Positions 1 to 10,130 of a DNA stretch of 64,000 nt are shown piece after piece. The number at the start of each line of letters is the position of its first letter. The first letter of the stretch is position 1. Made by a program: the position numbers and the translations under genes. The notes under the pieces were generated by a model. It was not told where the DNA came from. It worked only from the letters and a program-made list of their open reading frames with translations, and searched no databases. This stretch comes from Pipra filicauda (taxonomy: Eukaryota > Chordata > Aves > Passeriformes > Pipridae), in the NCBI RefSeq assembly GCF_003945595.2, contig NW_024104368.1, positions 496,001 to 560,000 of the forward strand, given 5' to 3'.

Positions 1-3000
1 AGGCTCATTCTACAATCCAGAGTTAACCCCAAAACATTTCTAGGGCAGAAAATACATAACAGTAATAGCACATGCACTCAGGAAAATACACTCTGCTTAA
101 AAGATCTGCATCTTGCAGACTACAGTTGCCACACATCTACCCAATTCCAAGCACAGCAAGAGAAACAAACTGTAGTCTTATTTGGTCTATCTACCTGGTG
201 TTAACCAAGGTATACACCCCTAAGCACTGTATGCATTCATTAGAACACAAAGCCCTCCCACTGTGCTGAAAAGTGTGAGGAGAAACTTCAGGCTTCTTTC
301 CCAAATGGTTTTCACTTCTGCTAGGTTATATTTACAGGTCCTAAGCAGCTCATGCCATGTGGACGGGGCTGGCATCCTTGTTAACTGAAGTCCACATGTG
401 ATGAGACACAGAGAGGCTATAAGAGCGCCCTTCCAGTTGGCTTAAAGACAGAGTGAGAGAAAAGAAAAATGCATGAAGACTCAGGTAATAAGAACAAAGG
501 CTTTAAGTTAAAAGAGACTGTGATATAAATAAAATTGTGCTGAAATGCACGTGGAGCAGGCTCGACATGTTGTCACTGCAAGTGCTGTCCCTTTCACTCG
601 AGGAAGGTCTGGCTCAGTGGCTTATTGCTCAATTATAAAGTTAATCAAAGAACTAATTGAGCTTGGTCTTTTGAGCCTTTTCTTATGGATTGACTTTTAT
701 TAGAGCTGAGGACATGAGGAAAGTCATAAAGGGCAAGGAGATGATAAGCCTAATATGTAAGAGGAATGATAGTAATATGTCATATTTCTGAAGCCAAAAT
801 TGGGTTGTAGGAAGGAATATGACAGAGCCATGTACCTTTTAAAACCCTATAACCTGCATGGAATTTGAAACCTTTCTTGCAGTGTTTTGCCATCTCAATT
901 GTTAATTTCTCTAACTGTGCTTCCAGCTTTTCTAGTCTGTTTTCAGCAAACCAGTGCCTGATGTGAAGGAGATGATCTGCCTGTAACAGAAACTAAGGAC
1001 TATAGCTCTTCTTTTAGAACAAAATGATCTCAAGGATAAAACTTAGTTATCAATGTGATATTAAAGATCTGCACGTATAATAGCATTTACATGAAGAAAA
1101 AAAATTACAGAAGGGGCCCAGCACTAATATAGACCATGTAGAAGAAGGATGATTTCTTAAAGGTGTTGTTCAAAGTGAACTTGCATTATTTGATGTGGGC
1201 TTCAAAATGAAGGTGCTTGGTTAAGTTATGTGAAGAAACAGCAATGAGTTACAGTTCTTGACATTTTCATGCTGTTTTTCTAAGACTAATATGGAGAAAA
1301 AAAATTGTTCTACACTTCAGAGCAATTAGAATATTTTACGTTTTAAAATTGTTTTGGAGAGCGCATATTCTGCAAGTGTCTTAGCTCATACTGGATAATG
1401 ATGAGCAAGTGAAACAGAATGTCATGCTTTCTAAAATGTAAATATAAGGAGGTATTCTTTTCTCTTTCCAATGACTATCCTGTGCTACAATTACCTTTCT
1501 TTTGGCTGTCTAAATAATATCCTCTTGATGAAAAGGAAAGTGCTCATGGGAACTTCCATCACATGGTTACAAAGGAAGAAAATAACTTATTTAATGCATA
1601 GCAGTCAGGATTCAAAGGGAAAGAATTAAAATTGAATATGCTCCCTGGCTATGGGATTTTTCCTCATATTTGGTCTGGTATGAGATAAGAGCTACTGACT
1701 GGAAACACATGGCTAGTGTAAAGTTCAGGGTCAGGTGTTTGGGCACACACCTCCACTTCTGAAAGCTGATGCAATATAAGCCATTTTGGTGATGCTGATT
1801 CCCTCCTTCCAGGAGGAACCATCTTCCTTAGAAGATAATGTGGGGAGACCTTGACTGAAGTTCAGGGGACAGCTTGCCAGTTCTATTCAAAAATATAAAC
1901 CCAACAGGGCATAGGCAAAGGATGATCAAAGAAACTACAAGTTCATTTTCGAGAGTGAACTAAGAGTGTTTGTCTTACTTAGCTTAGCAAAACAGAGGTC
2001 AAGAGAGATCTGACTGAGCTCTGATGCATGCCTAACTGGGATGAGACACCATGGCCATCTGTGATAGCAGCAGACAGAATTTAAGTGATCCTTTCCTGCC
2101 CTACTTTTCCACATTCATTTTCTTGGTGGGATTACCATTTACAGAAACTACTCTGCTTTGCAGTCTGGGATGTTATTGATGCTTTCAAAGACATGTAAGG
2201 ATGTCCTAGTAGGGCAGATGCTTCCCTCGGTGAGCCTCTGAATTTTGGACCAAATTTCATGCTCCTGCAGAGTATGAGAGTACACATGCCTCAACCTATA
2301 TGATTCTCTTAAAGTCAGATCTCTACATGGTACAAAACAGTGGTTCTAAGATACTAATATCATGAAGAGAAATATACAGCAGAAGGGACAGCCCTTTATT
2401 CTTTAATTAACTCGTACAGTTCTTCAGCCATATCGTACATCAAGCCTGGCCATAAAAATGGCAATTTTATAGTGTATATAAAAAGAATAAAATGATTCAC
2501 GGAGACTGAAGATCCATTTACTGCAAAAGTATATGCCTGTTTGAGTACAACAGATTCCAAACAGATACATTACTGTGACCCATAAAACTACTTCAATAAC
2601 TTATTTACTGTAACTTTGGGTGACACTGTCACAGATTATTAGTTTTGTAAAACGTTTAGGTGCATCAGGTCATCGTATTGTTTATGAAGGGATTTTTTTT
2701 GGTCAGATGTGTGATGTTGGTGTGTAGTGAATGGTCATTGTAATTCCTCGATGTCCATTATTTTGTCTACATATTGTTAGGATATAAAATGAATGGGCGA
2801 ACACCAGAATAGTTTGGGAAGTTTAAGACAAACCTAATTAGAGTATTTTGCACCTAAACTTTTTACCCTGAAAACTTGAAAGACAAGATTTAAATGCAAC
2901 ATAATTGTGACCAGTTTTAAAAAAATAAAAAAAGATAAAGTTTAAAATGCAGATGGGAATAAGAACTTAAATGCTGTAATCTCTGAAGAGGACCAGCAAT

Positions 3001-3121
3001 CAAAGTCTAATATCCTCATATTGTGCCAGATAATGAAATATTAAGCTGGAGATAATAAGATTTCTTTCCACTGGATAGTCTTCAGCATAGTTAAACCTAT
3101 GAATGAACAGCTGAAGTGTTT
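1..3121. other. non-coding stretch, start of window
   Basis: No convincing exon on either strand: the open frames are short, AT-driven and without codon bias. It holds an isolated TATA-like TATAAGAG at 418-425 and the homeodomain/TCF inverted repeat at 627-662, listed separately. The remainder is unique AT-rich sequence with no recognisable transposon. Confidence 0.7.
627..662. promoter_or_regulatory. inverted repeat with homeodomain and TCF/LEF motifs
   Basis: Seen: arms GCTCAATTA (627-635) and TAATTGAGC (654-662) are exact reverse complements, separated by 18 bases. Each arm contains ATTA/TAAT, the core bound by homeodomain proteins. The spacer contains TTAATCAAAG, in which ATCAAAG is the reverse of the TCF/LEF motif CTTTGAT. 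Inference: a compact binding platform in an enhancer. A chance palindrome in AT-rich DNA remains possible. Confidence 0.35.
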
Positions 3122-3129
3122 TATATAAG
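3122..3129 (+). promoter_or_regulatory. TATA-like box upstream of the predicted small gene
   Basis: TATATAAG lies about 550 bases upstream of the first ATG of the predicted gene at 3673. It is a good TATA match, but such strings are common in AT-rich DNA and no other core promoter element is evident, so its assignment to that gene is speculative. Confidence 0.15.
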
Positions 3130-3164
3130 CAAAAGGTTATATGTCAAGGATTCTGAAGACTGAA

Positions 3165-3173
3165 CCCCCCCCC
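3165..3173. repeat. poly-C run (9 C)
   Basis: Nine consecutive cytosines in an otherwise AT-rich context. It is a simple homopolymer with no assigned function. Confidence 0.9.
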
Positions 3174-3340
3174 AGCCCATTTACTACACACTCACATCAC
3201 CCATTCTCTTTTAAAATTGTGCCATAATTAAATGCATTTCAAGAAAGACCATTTCACTGAGGTACACTGAGGGGGACTGGGGATGCAATGGACACTTTGT
3301 ATCCAGCTTCCCTGAGGAAACAAAGGCTAGGTAACTGTGC

Positions 3341-3357
3341 TGCATGCATGCGCGCAT
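3341..3357. other. alternating purine-pyrimidine tract with CpGs
   Basis: Seventeen bases alternate strictly between pyrimidine and purine (TGCATGCATG followed by CGCGCAT), including two CpGs in a region otherwise poor in CpG. Alternating tracts of this kind can adopt Z-DNA. The core partly resembles the NRF1 motif GCGCATGCGC but does not match it exactly. It lies about 320 bases upstream of the predicted small gene. Confidence 0.4.
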
Positions 3358-3672
3358 CTACGCCTCCATCCCACTTGCAGTAAATGCAAATATTTCCATC
3401 AAAGTTGACAAAAAGGCAGAGATGTTAAGACAGTAAATTCCTAAAAGCTTTCCCAGAACTGGGAAAGCTAAGAGAGAGGTGTGTTAGCAGTCTCTGACTG
3501 AAGGAACAGATAGGGACAAGTCACCCTCATCAGCCTCTGAGAAGCCAACACTGGCACAAAAAGTCGTAGGAAACCAAACTAAATTCATCCCATGACCCAT
3601 GGAGCTGCCAGCTCTTTAATGTGCCAGTGAGGTGCAAAAACACTGGCAAAATAATCACTGCACTGACTGTTT

Positions 3673-3786
3673 ATGGTACTGGATTTCTGTGGTCATTCAC
3701 CAGAGGTTTTATATTTTGAGCTACAAGGAGTAGATGAGTCCTCCATGCCCTCTATGGAGCAGAAAGAGAAAATTGATTTTTACACT
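3673..3786 (+). CDS. predicted exon 1 of a small tail-anchored membrane protein gene
   Basis: I do not recognise this gene. Seen: an ATG-started frame of 38 codons ends at ACT directly before GTAAGT, a full consensus splice donor, in phase 0. An in-frame TGA lies at 3664, so the frame cannot extend upstream without a splice. Other possible starts are Met25 (3745) and Met28 (3754); none has an A or G at -3. The second half (DESSMPSMEQKEKIDFYT) is polar and charged, as expected for the cytosolic part of a tail-anchored protein. The frame also continues past the donor to a stop at 3861, so an unspliced 62-residue product is formally possible. Alternatively this is an internal exon entered at AG 3702-3703. 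The link to the exon at 4208 is inferred from matching phase. Confidence 0.3.
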
Positions 3787-4207
3787 GTAAGTAAAACTGC
3801 AGAAGAGAAATACTTCTCCTGGGGTCTTACGAAAGCCTATGAGACAAGCATAACTCAGTAAAACACAGCTCCCTGCCTCCTTAACTTCATGCGGAAATCC
3901 AAGACAACTGTCTCAGAAAAACCTTTAAAATGCAAACCAGGAATTACATACATGCCCCTTGAGGATCAATTCCAAGGTTTATGGAGTTTCTACCTCTGAG
4001 CTTGACAGCAAGAGGCCCTTGCAGAAGAACATAGATGAGGACATAGGCAGAGTGCCCATTCCTCTGGGATTCCCTCTCACCTTCTTGTAGTGGAGGGACT
4101 TGCATCTAACAGGTTACAAGTGGGCCATTGCATGTAATAGCTACCACTGGTCCTCTTTCCTTCCAATGTCTTTAATGTCTTTTTTTCCTGATCTTGCTTT
4201 TTGACAG
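3787..4207 (+). other. predicted 421-bp intron
   Basis: The interval starts GTAAGT (3787-3792) and ends in a pyrimidine-rich tract followed by TTTTTGACAG (ending 4207). Both boundaries fit the GT-AG rule, and removing it joins the flanking frames in phase. A second, equally good acceptor (CATTTTTACAG, ending 4227) lies 20 bases further on and would shift the frame relative to exon 1. Confidence 0.3.
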
Positions 4208-4318
4208 ATGTTTGGTCATTTTTACAGAACCGGTATAGATGTTTTGTCAATTTTCATCAGTACGATGGTGCTCTACATCACCATGCTGTACATCATCAGC
4301 CTGCTGTACAATGAATGA
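4208..4318 (+). CDS. predicted terminal exon encoding a C-terminal transmembrane segment
   Basis: This is the most coding-like stretch in the window. Behind the acceptor, 36 codons run to TGA (4316-4318). Sixteen consecutive codons, ACG through the last TAC, all have G or C in the third position although the surroundings are strongly AT-rich. The translation has a basic/polar lead (HFYRTGID), a hydrophobic stretch of about 24 residues (VLSIFISTMVLYITMLYIIS then LLY) and the short tail NE, as in tail-anchored membrane proteins. Joined to the exon at 3673 it gives 74 residues with the membrane segment at about 48-72. An ATTAAA signal follows 36 bases after the stop. Myoregulin, sarcolipin, phospholamban, DWORF and the small integral membrane proteins I know do not match. 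Using the alternative acceptor at 4227 would keep the sequence from TGIDVLS onward but need a different upstream exon. The segment also has internal near-repeats (CTCTACATCACC, CTGTACATCATC), so the bias could be accidental. Confidence 0.42.
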   Translation: MFGHFYRTGIDVLSIFISTMVLYITMLYIISLLYNE

Positions 4319-4354
4319 AAAAAGAACAATCTCTCACACTATTTTTCAAAGTCT

Positions 4355-4360
4355 ATTAAA
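4355..4360 (+). terminator. ATTAAA polyadenylation signal
   Basis: ATTAAA lies 36 bases after the predicted stop codon, and a GT/T-rich element (GTGTTTTCT, about 4384-4392) follows at the spacing expected for a cleavage site. ATTAAA is the commonest variant of AATAAA. Together they support a very short 3' untranslated region for the predicted gene. Confidence 0.4.
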
Positions 4361-6450
4361 TTGCTAACACAACGAGATGAGCAGTGTTTTCTCATGGAAT
4401 AGTTTTTGAATATATGTTCTCTTTCACATGCTTATGAATGCCTATGCTCCTGTTAACTATTACAAATATTCACAGGACATCTCTGCTTCATTGCAAATTA
4501 CAATTACCCGTTGATTAATCTCTTTCCTTGATCTACATTTTCGCATGATCCCATCTGTAGACAAATTGTGGAGAGTCAGACTTGGTCATAAAACCAACAT
4601 CAAAATCAGGGACCACAGGAACTAGGTGGAGTTTTGTTTTTAAAAAGGGAAAAAGTACGGAGATTGTATAAGCTGGATGGGGAAGTGCAGTTTGGGAGTC
4701 AGCCCACCAAACCACTGTAGAGTACAAGATCAGACATGGAGTGTTGGTGCACCGAATGCAACATTGCAATTAAAGCATGGGATGCCAATGTAAGTAACAT
4801 TTTTCCTATTTTTCCTTTTTTTACTTCTGCTAAACTTTTTGTTAAGCAGAATCTCACAGAAGTACTATTCCTTAACACATTAGTAAAATTGCCATAGAAA
4901 ATGTGCATAGAGAATGTGTATTTACATTTGTAGCTGAACTACTTTTCCAGCAAAGGCAAAGCCAGGTTCTCTTGGGAACATATTTGGTCTTTGCAAAACA
5001 GTGAATATGTTGGGATTTTTCTTCTCTTTCTAAAATAAACCACAGTAATGCACAAAGAAGGTGGCAGATGGTCGCTTCTTAATCTGCACATGAAATATCT
5101 TCCAGTTACAGAATTTGTTGCTTAATGTCTCAAAGTCCATATTAATTATACACACTAACAGAGGGGCAGCACTGAAAATGACTGGATCTGGTTGTGAGCT
5201 TGCACAGTCTTCAGTGTGGAGTTTAATTGTTGTTCCTCATAAAGCAGCTGAAAAGCTCAGACAATGAAATTTTGCCAGATGGTTGTTGATAACACAAGAT
5301 GTTGTGCTGCTTTTTCTGCTGCAAACTACTAGGGGAAAAGCAGGCCACAAAATCTCCCATGGATTTGAGGATTTGGCATTTTTTTTAAGTATGGGATAAT
5401 ATTCATGTTTGTTTTTGAGGTGATAACAAGGTCTACTAACTTTAAAATAAGCTATACGTGGCATTTGATTGCCATAGAGGCCCCATCCTGATCTTCTGCC
5501 AGGGCTAAATACTCAATAGCTTACTATCAGTCACTGAATAGCAAGAAAATATGTTTTTAATACACGCATTAAGAAATCAGATTAATTATATACCCACACT
5601 CTTGTGAAGCTGCAAACCTGCTGTAGAGAAACCAGCTATTTCATGATGCTGAAAGGAAGAAAAATACCATGGCAACTTTCCTGTACTGTTTAATCACATT
5701 TACTGAAATTTTACTAGGTGCTTTTGAAGTAAAATGGCAGGAAATAATCTATAAAAAAATAATGTGGTTTTAAACACAGAGACCTTGAATTTGAGTATAA
5801 AAAGGGATCCAAATCTCTAATTTAGTGGAACCAGTATGATTAAAAATAATTACATTTGTAAAGTGAACATTTGGAGGAAAAAATGATTAATGTGCTTAGT
5901 AATAACATCCATCTAATTTGTATAATGAGCATTTTCATTTAAAACCATGTTTTCATTCAAAATATGAGGAGATTAAAAAAAAATAACTCAGAATTGTTAG
6001 CATCATCTACTCATATTTCATCAGCATTCCGATTCTGAGTATGGCATGGCTTTGTGGCCATCCAGTCTTTACAAAAAACATCCAAGAATAACAACTTATA
6101 ATCAAATTTTTTAATTTATAAACTCACATACATGCCATGAAACATTAATTGTGGCAAATCAAAAGAAATACCAGACATTTAAATACTGAGTGCTCGACAT
6201 GTCAGCAAAAGCACAGAAGTTAGTAATCTATATGAATATAAATTAATGTTCATTAGAGCTCTATTAACTTTCCCTGATAACAACCTCGGAAAATATTATT
6301 TTGCCTTACTGTTTGTGGTTATAACCTTAGATTGTCAGCTTACTTTTGCTCCATCCCAGACTGCCCCCTCTCTTTTTCTACTAAGGGCTTGTTCATCATT
6401 TTCATTGTAGCGGATGATAGAGGATCATGAACTGGATACTCTATAGCTCT
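4361..6450. other. AT-rich non-coding stretch
   Basis: No exon is supported. From about 5800 to 6320 the sequence is rich in TAAT/ATTA cores and poor in any repeat signature. This is compatible with regulatory DNA, but nothing specific can be called. Confidence 0.6.
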
Positions 6451-7200
6451 TTGAGTTAGCCTCCTAAAAGGATGCAAAACGAGAAGTCATTTAATTTAAA
6501 GAAACAGAGATGTTGTTGCTTTGGACATGCCTTAAAAAAACCTGCAGCAGGAGACCTACTGTCTCAAAGTCCACCCTGCTCCCATGGCACGGCAGGAGAA
6601 TTAATCCCTTTCCAGGACTCCACCTACTGGTTACTACTTGGAGACTGGCATGGCCTGGCCTGGCCTGGGCTAGCAAACCAAGCCCTGCTGCAGAAGAGAA
6701 GGTGCTGGCTGATGCCACCCCAGAAAATGTGTTGCTACAGTCTGGGGACCCTGACAGGTCACTGACGCCATCTCTGTCTCACATGCCTGCACCCACATCC
6801 CATAATCTCAGTGCTCTGCATCTCACACCAAAGATGAGTTCTGACTCTGCCTCAAAGGTGGAAAACAGACCTGCTTCTAGGGAAGGCATTTTACCATCTT
6901 CAAATTAACAGGCTTCCACTGCAAGTGATCTGAAAACCCTGTAAAGGCCAAGACCCCTGCACTGGGATGGCATCTGAAGGTTCACAGAGCCTGGAAAGCC
7001 TAAGAGGTTAGGATAGACACCACCCAGCACAGACACTGCAGAGGGTCTCAGAGCCTCCCTGCTTTCCTGTCAAATCCCGAGATGTGGCACAACAGTCTCA
7101 GAAATATGGCATCACACTTCCCCTGAAAGCTTCTTCATGCTTTATGGACACCCTGTATCTGCATCTCACCCTTCTCCCTGCTGGAAATAAAGAAGTGTCT
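6451..7200. other. locally GC-richer non-coding patch
   Basis: This patch is visibly richer in G and C than its surroundings. It carries several overlapping open frames on both strands, the longest 132 codons. None has codon bias, a domain or splice support, and overlapping frames on both strands are expected when stop codons are rare. A short TGGCC repeat lies at 6651-6665. Confidence 0.55.
6651..6668. repeat. short TGGCC tandem repeat
   Basis: Three exact copies of TGGCC (6651-6665) are followed by a degenerate fourth (TGGG). It is a small simple repeat inside the GC-richer patch. Confidence 0.85.
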
Positions 7201-10094
7201 GAAGGAGTTTTCTAGGAAAGCAGCCACTTAACTCACTGAAGTTTGCCCTCATGAAGTCAGTGATTTATTAGTTCCCATGAGTTGAAGTGAATAGCTAAAA
7301 ACATACACTAAAAACTTCAAATATATCCAAGTCTGGTGGACAGGAAGGGAGGATGATCCACAGAATAGGTACAGGTCAGCTCCAACTCTAACTTTAGCAT
7401 TCCTTTCTCTTCTCTATAATTTAACTGTTCCTTTAAGTGTGTGTCTCTGATCTAGTTCACTGCATTTCAGGTCAAATTCAAAAAAAGTTCTACAGGAAAA
7501 TGGAACCTCATTTATATTACTTCTCTAATGCAGTGGTTGTTTAGAATAACTTCATTTCCATCCATTCCCTAAAGGTTTTTCAAACAAAATATGTTTTCCA
7601 TTTGCTGGCTAAATGAATGGAGAGGAAAAGAAAACAGATCACATTCAATCCAAATTACTGTAAGGCACCGAAAATGAGAATTCTGTTCTCACTTCTCATT
7701 TTTCAAGGAGACTTCAACAGGAATTAAAAAAAAGAGAAAAGGTAATTTCCACAAACTTTCTCGAAGTGTGTCACGTTCTGTTTTCTGAATGCTTAATAAC
7801 ACTTTCAAGCTTGCAGACTTATTAAACAAGACAAGGACATTGAATTTCTCCTGTGTCTCTAGCCCTGTCTATGCCAGAAAAGTTTAAATTTTTATGTTGT
7901 CTGACTAAGCTGGTTATAACGGTCTGTGCTCCCAGCACTGAAAGACTGAAAGTTACAAGAGAGTTACAAAAACATAATCTAATATTTTATGTGTTAGATG
8001 CCCAAGGTCAAGGGTGCAAATCCCTTAGCCTGAGTGGTGCATCAATGGAAAATTAATGGGGCTGTTAAATGTTAAGAGATGTTTTAGTCACGTTGTTATG
8101 CTTGGTAGCAGGGCACAGGGCTGAGATGCTATGGAGGGAAAAGCAGATGATCTAATAAAATAACCTTGAGAGGGCCTCTCCTTCCTCATCTGAGGGGCAA
8201 CAATCTGCCATGGCTGAGGTGGAGGAATTTCTTCCACCAGCTCCTCTGCCACAGAGATCATATCCTTCATATGCACCGCACCACAAGATAAACAGGAGTG
8301 TTTGTTGCTACAGCAGCCAGTAGAGTTTCTTCACCTTTTCTTTCCACTGTTCTTTCACAAAGAGAGAGGTTTTTCCCAACCCCCACAATTCTTAACTTCT
8401 GCTGCTGTTTTGCAAGTATAGTTCCCTTTAAGAAAAAAAGGTCAGGATAGGAAAGCAGACTGTCATTTCTAAGGTAAGACAACTAAGAATCTGTCATAAC
8501 CATTATTCAACTAATCAGGGATAACGTCAACAACCTCATTCTGTCAAAAAATATGTACAACAATGACCTCTTCCTTTATCAGGAGCAATGGGATATGACA
8601 GCACAGCCATTATTACTGTGTAGATAAGAAAGCATCCCCTTGCTGTTCCCCTGAACAGTAATGCATTCCCATAGCTTTTTCTAATGCCTCCCATTTCTCA
8701 TGTCTGGCATATTTTGGTTCTGTTAATAATATTATACTTAAATATCCTGTTACTTAAAACTGTAACAGTTTGCAGATATATCTCACTAATGAGAATTAAC
8801 TGTTGATGGTAGGATTTGGTGTTAATTTGGGGAGGGCTGGCAACGTCATTTACTTAGGAAAGGACAGATGGTGATTGTGGCCTGGCTGCAGTTTAGTTGG
8901 GAAACCTGCACACAGGGTAATTGAACCATCCTGTTGTACAAACTTCTCAGATAATTGGTAGTGGCTTACAGCTTTATTATTCTAGTTCAGAGTCCATGAC
9001 CTGCATTTCCAAAGTGATTAACAAATTTTAACCTATTGTAATAAATTTGCAATGACCATTGTAATTTCAGAGACTTATGCTCTGCATAAAGCCAGGCCAA
9101 AGATCAATACCAAATAATCTCTGCATTGACCCTGTAATTCCTGACTGAGCAATAACACAGGAAGATCATTCACCCCAACTTGAGGTTTGCTGTTCCTTCC
9201 CTGTTAAATATTTCCACTTTATTTATATACTCATTTTGGCCAGTTTCATTTTCCAGCCAATTATTTTCATGATGCCTTTTTTCCCCTAGAGATTTCCAGT
9301 ATCAAAAAATCCCTGCTGCACTTCTCCCTGAGTCTAAAGTCTTTTTGCAGTTTTTGTTTGTGAGGAGCTGAGTGGCAAAGACGCTATGAGAAATCAATGA
9401 ACCCCAAATTGCCTTTCTTTTTAAAAAAAAAAAAAATCTTTAGTGGACAGAAAAAGAAGTGGAAGGCTGAGAAGCTGGAGGCATGTGCAAAGAATCCCTT
9501 AACAGTTTTTAACTTAAATTCCTTAATGCCATTCTCGTTAAAAAGTTTTTCTGCCAAATACTCTTTGCTTATGACTTCAAACTGCCTGCATTAATGATGA
9601 ATAACCCTTCTGAAAGGTATTTACATGTTGCCTTGTCACTGCCACAGACAGCAATTTTATGAAGTGTGAGAGAAAGAAAGAGGGAAAAATTGGAGAATGA
9701 ACTCACAAATTGAGACTCTGTACTCACTGCAAATGACCATGTGATATCGCAGGACAAGTGCCTTCAACACATGGACCAGGAAAGCATTCCTCTGCTCTAT
9801 TATAATGATTTGCCACAGGCAGATATTTGCAGAAGTCATCAGCTCACATTGTGTTGGCTGCTACTCTTGCAATGCTCAATTCCTTTCTTGAGACACCATT
9901 TTGTGAGATATTCAACACCATCGAGCCAGTAGGAATTACAGTGTACTTTTCTGGATGTATAATCTTCTGTCAACCATGCTAAAGGGGTAGTTCAAATCAA
10001 GCAATGGTACCACACAGTCTCACAGGACCATACAAAGTGGTCATATCCATTACTATTTTTCATTCTACTAATTCTATAATTTTCAGTGTTGTTA
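7201..10094. other. non-coding stretch
   Basis: No supported exon. It contains the MYB-type inverted repeats at 8747-8801. Around 8950-9140 there is a smooth AT-rich stretch with repeated ATTGTAAT motifs that looks like regulatory DNA without a specific call. A run of 13 A lies near 9423. Confidence 0.6.
8747..8801. promoter_or_regulatory. overlapping inverted repeats with a cluster of MYB-type sites
   Basis: Seen: AAACTGT and ACAGTTT (8757-8763, 8765-8771) are perfect inverted arms around one base. CTGTTAC (8747-8753) and GTAACAG (8762-8768) form a second, alternative 7-bp stem. A third TAACTG occurs near 8797. AACTG is the core recognised by MYB proteins and here appears in both orientations. 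Inference: a MYB-type binding cluster. Confidence 0.35.
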
Positions 10095-10130
10095 GTTTTT
10101 GTTTGTTTGTTTGTTTGTTTGTTTGTTTTT
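10095..10130. repeat. (GTTT)n microsatellite
   Basis: Seven uninterrupted GTTT units (10101-10128) are flanked by T-rich imperfect sequence. Tracts of this type vary in length by replication slippage. The overlapping open frame is produced by the repeat and is not a gene. Confidence 0.95.

Noticed and set aside
6510..6908. 132-codon open frame on + strand
   Set aside because: Lies in a GC-richer patch where stops are rare, overlaps frames on both strands and has no domain.
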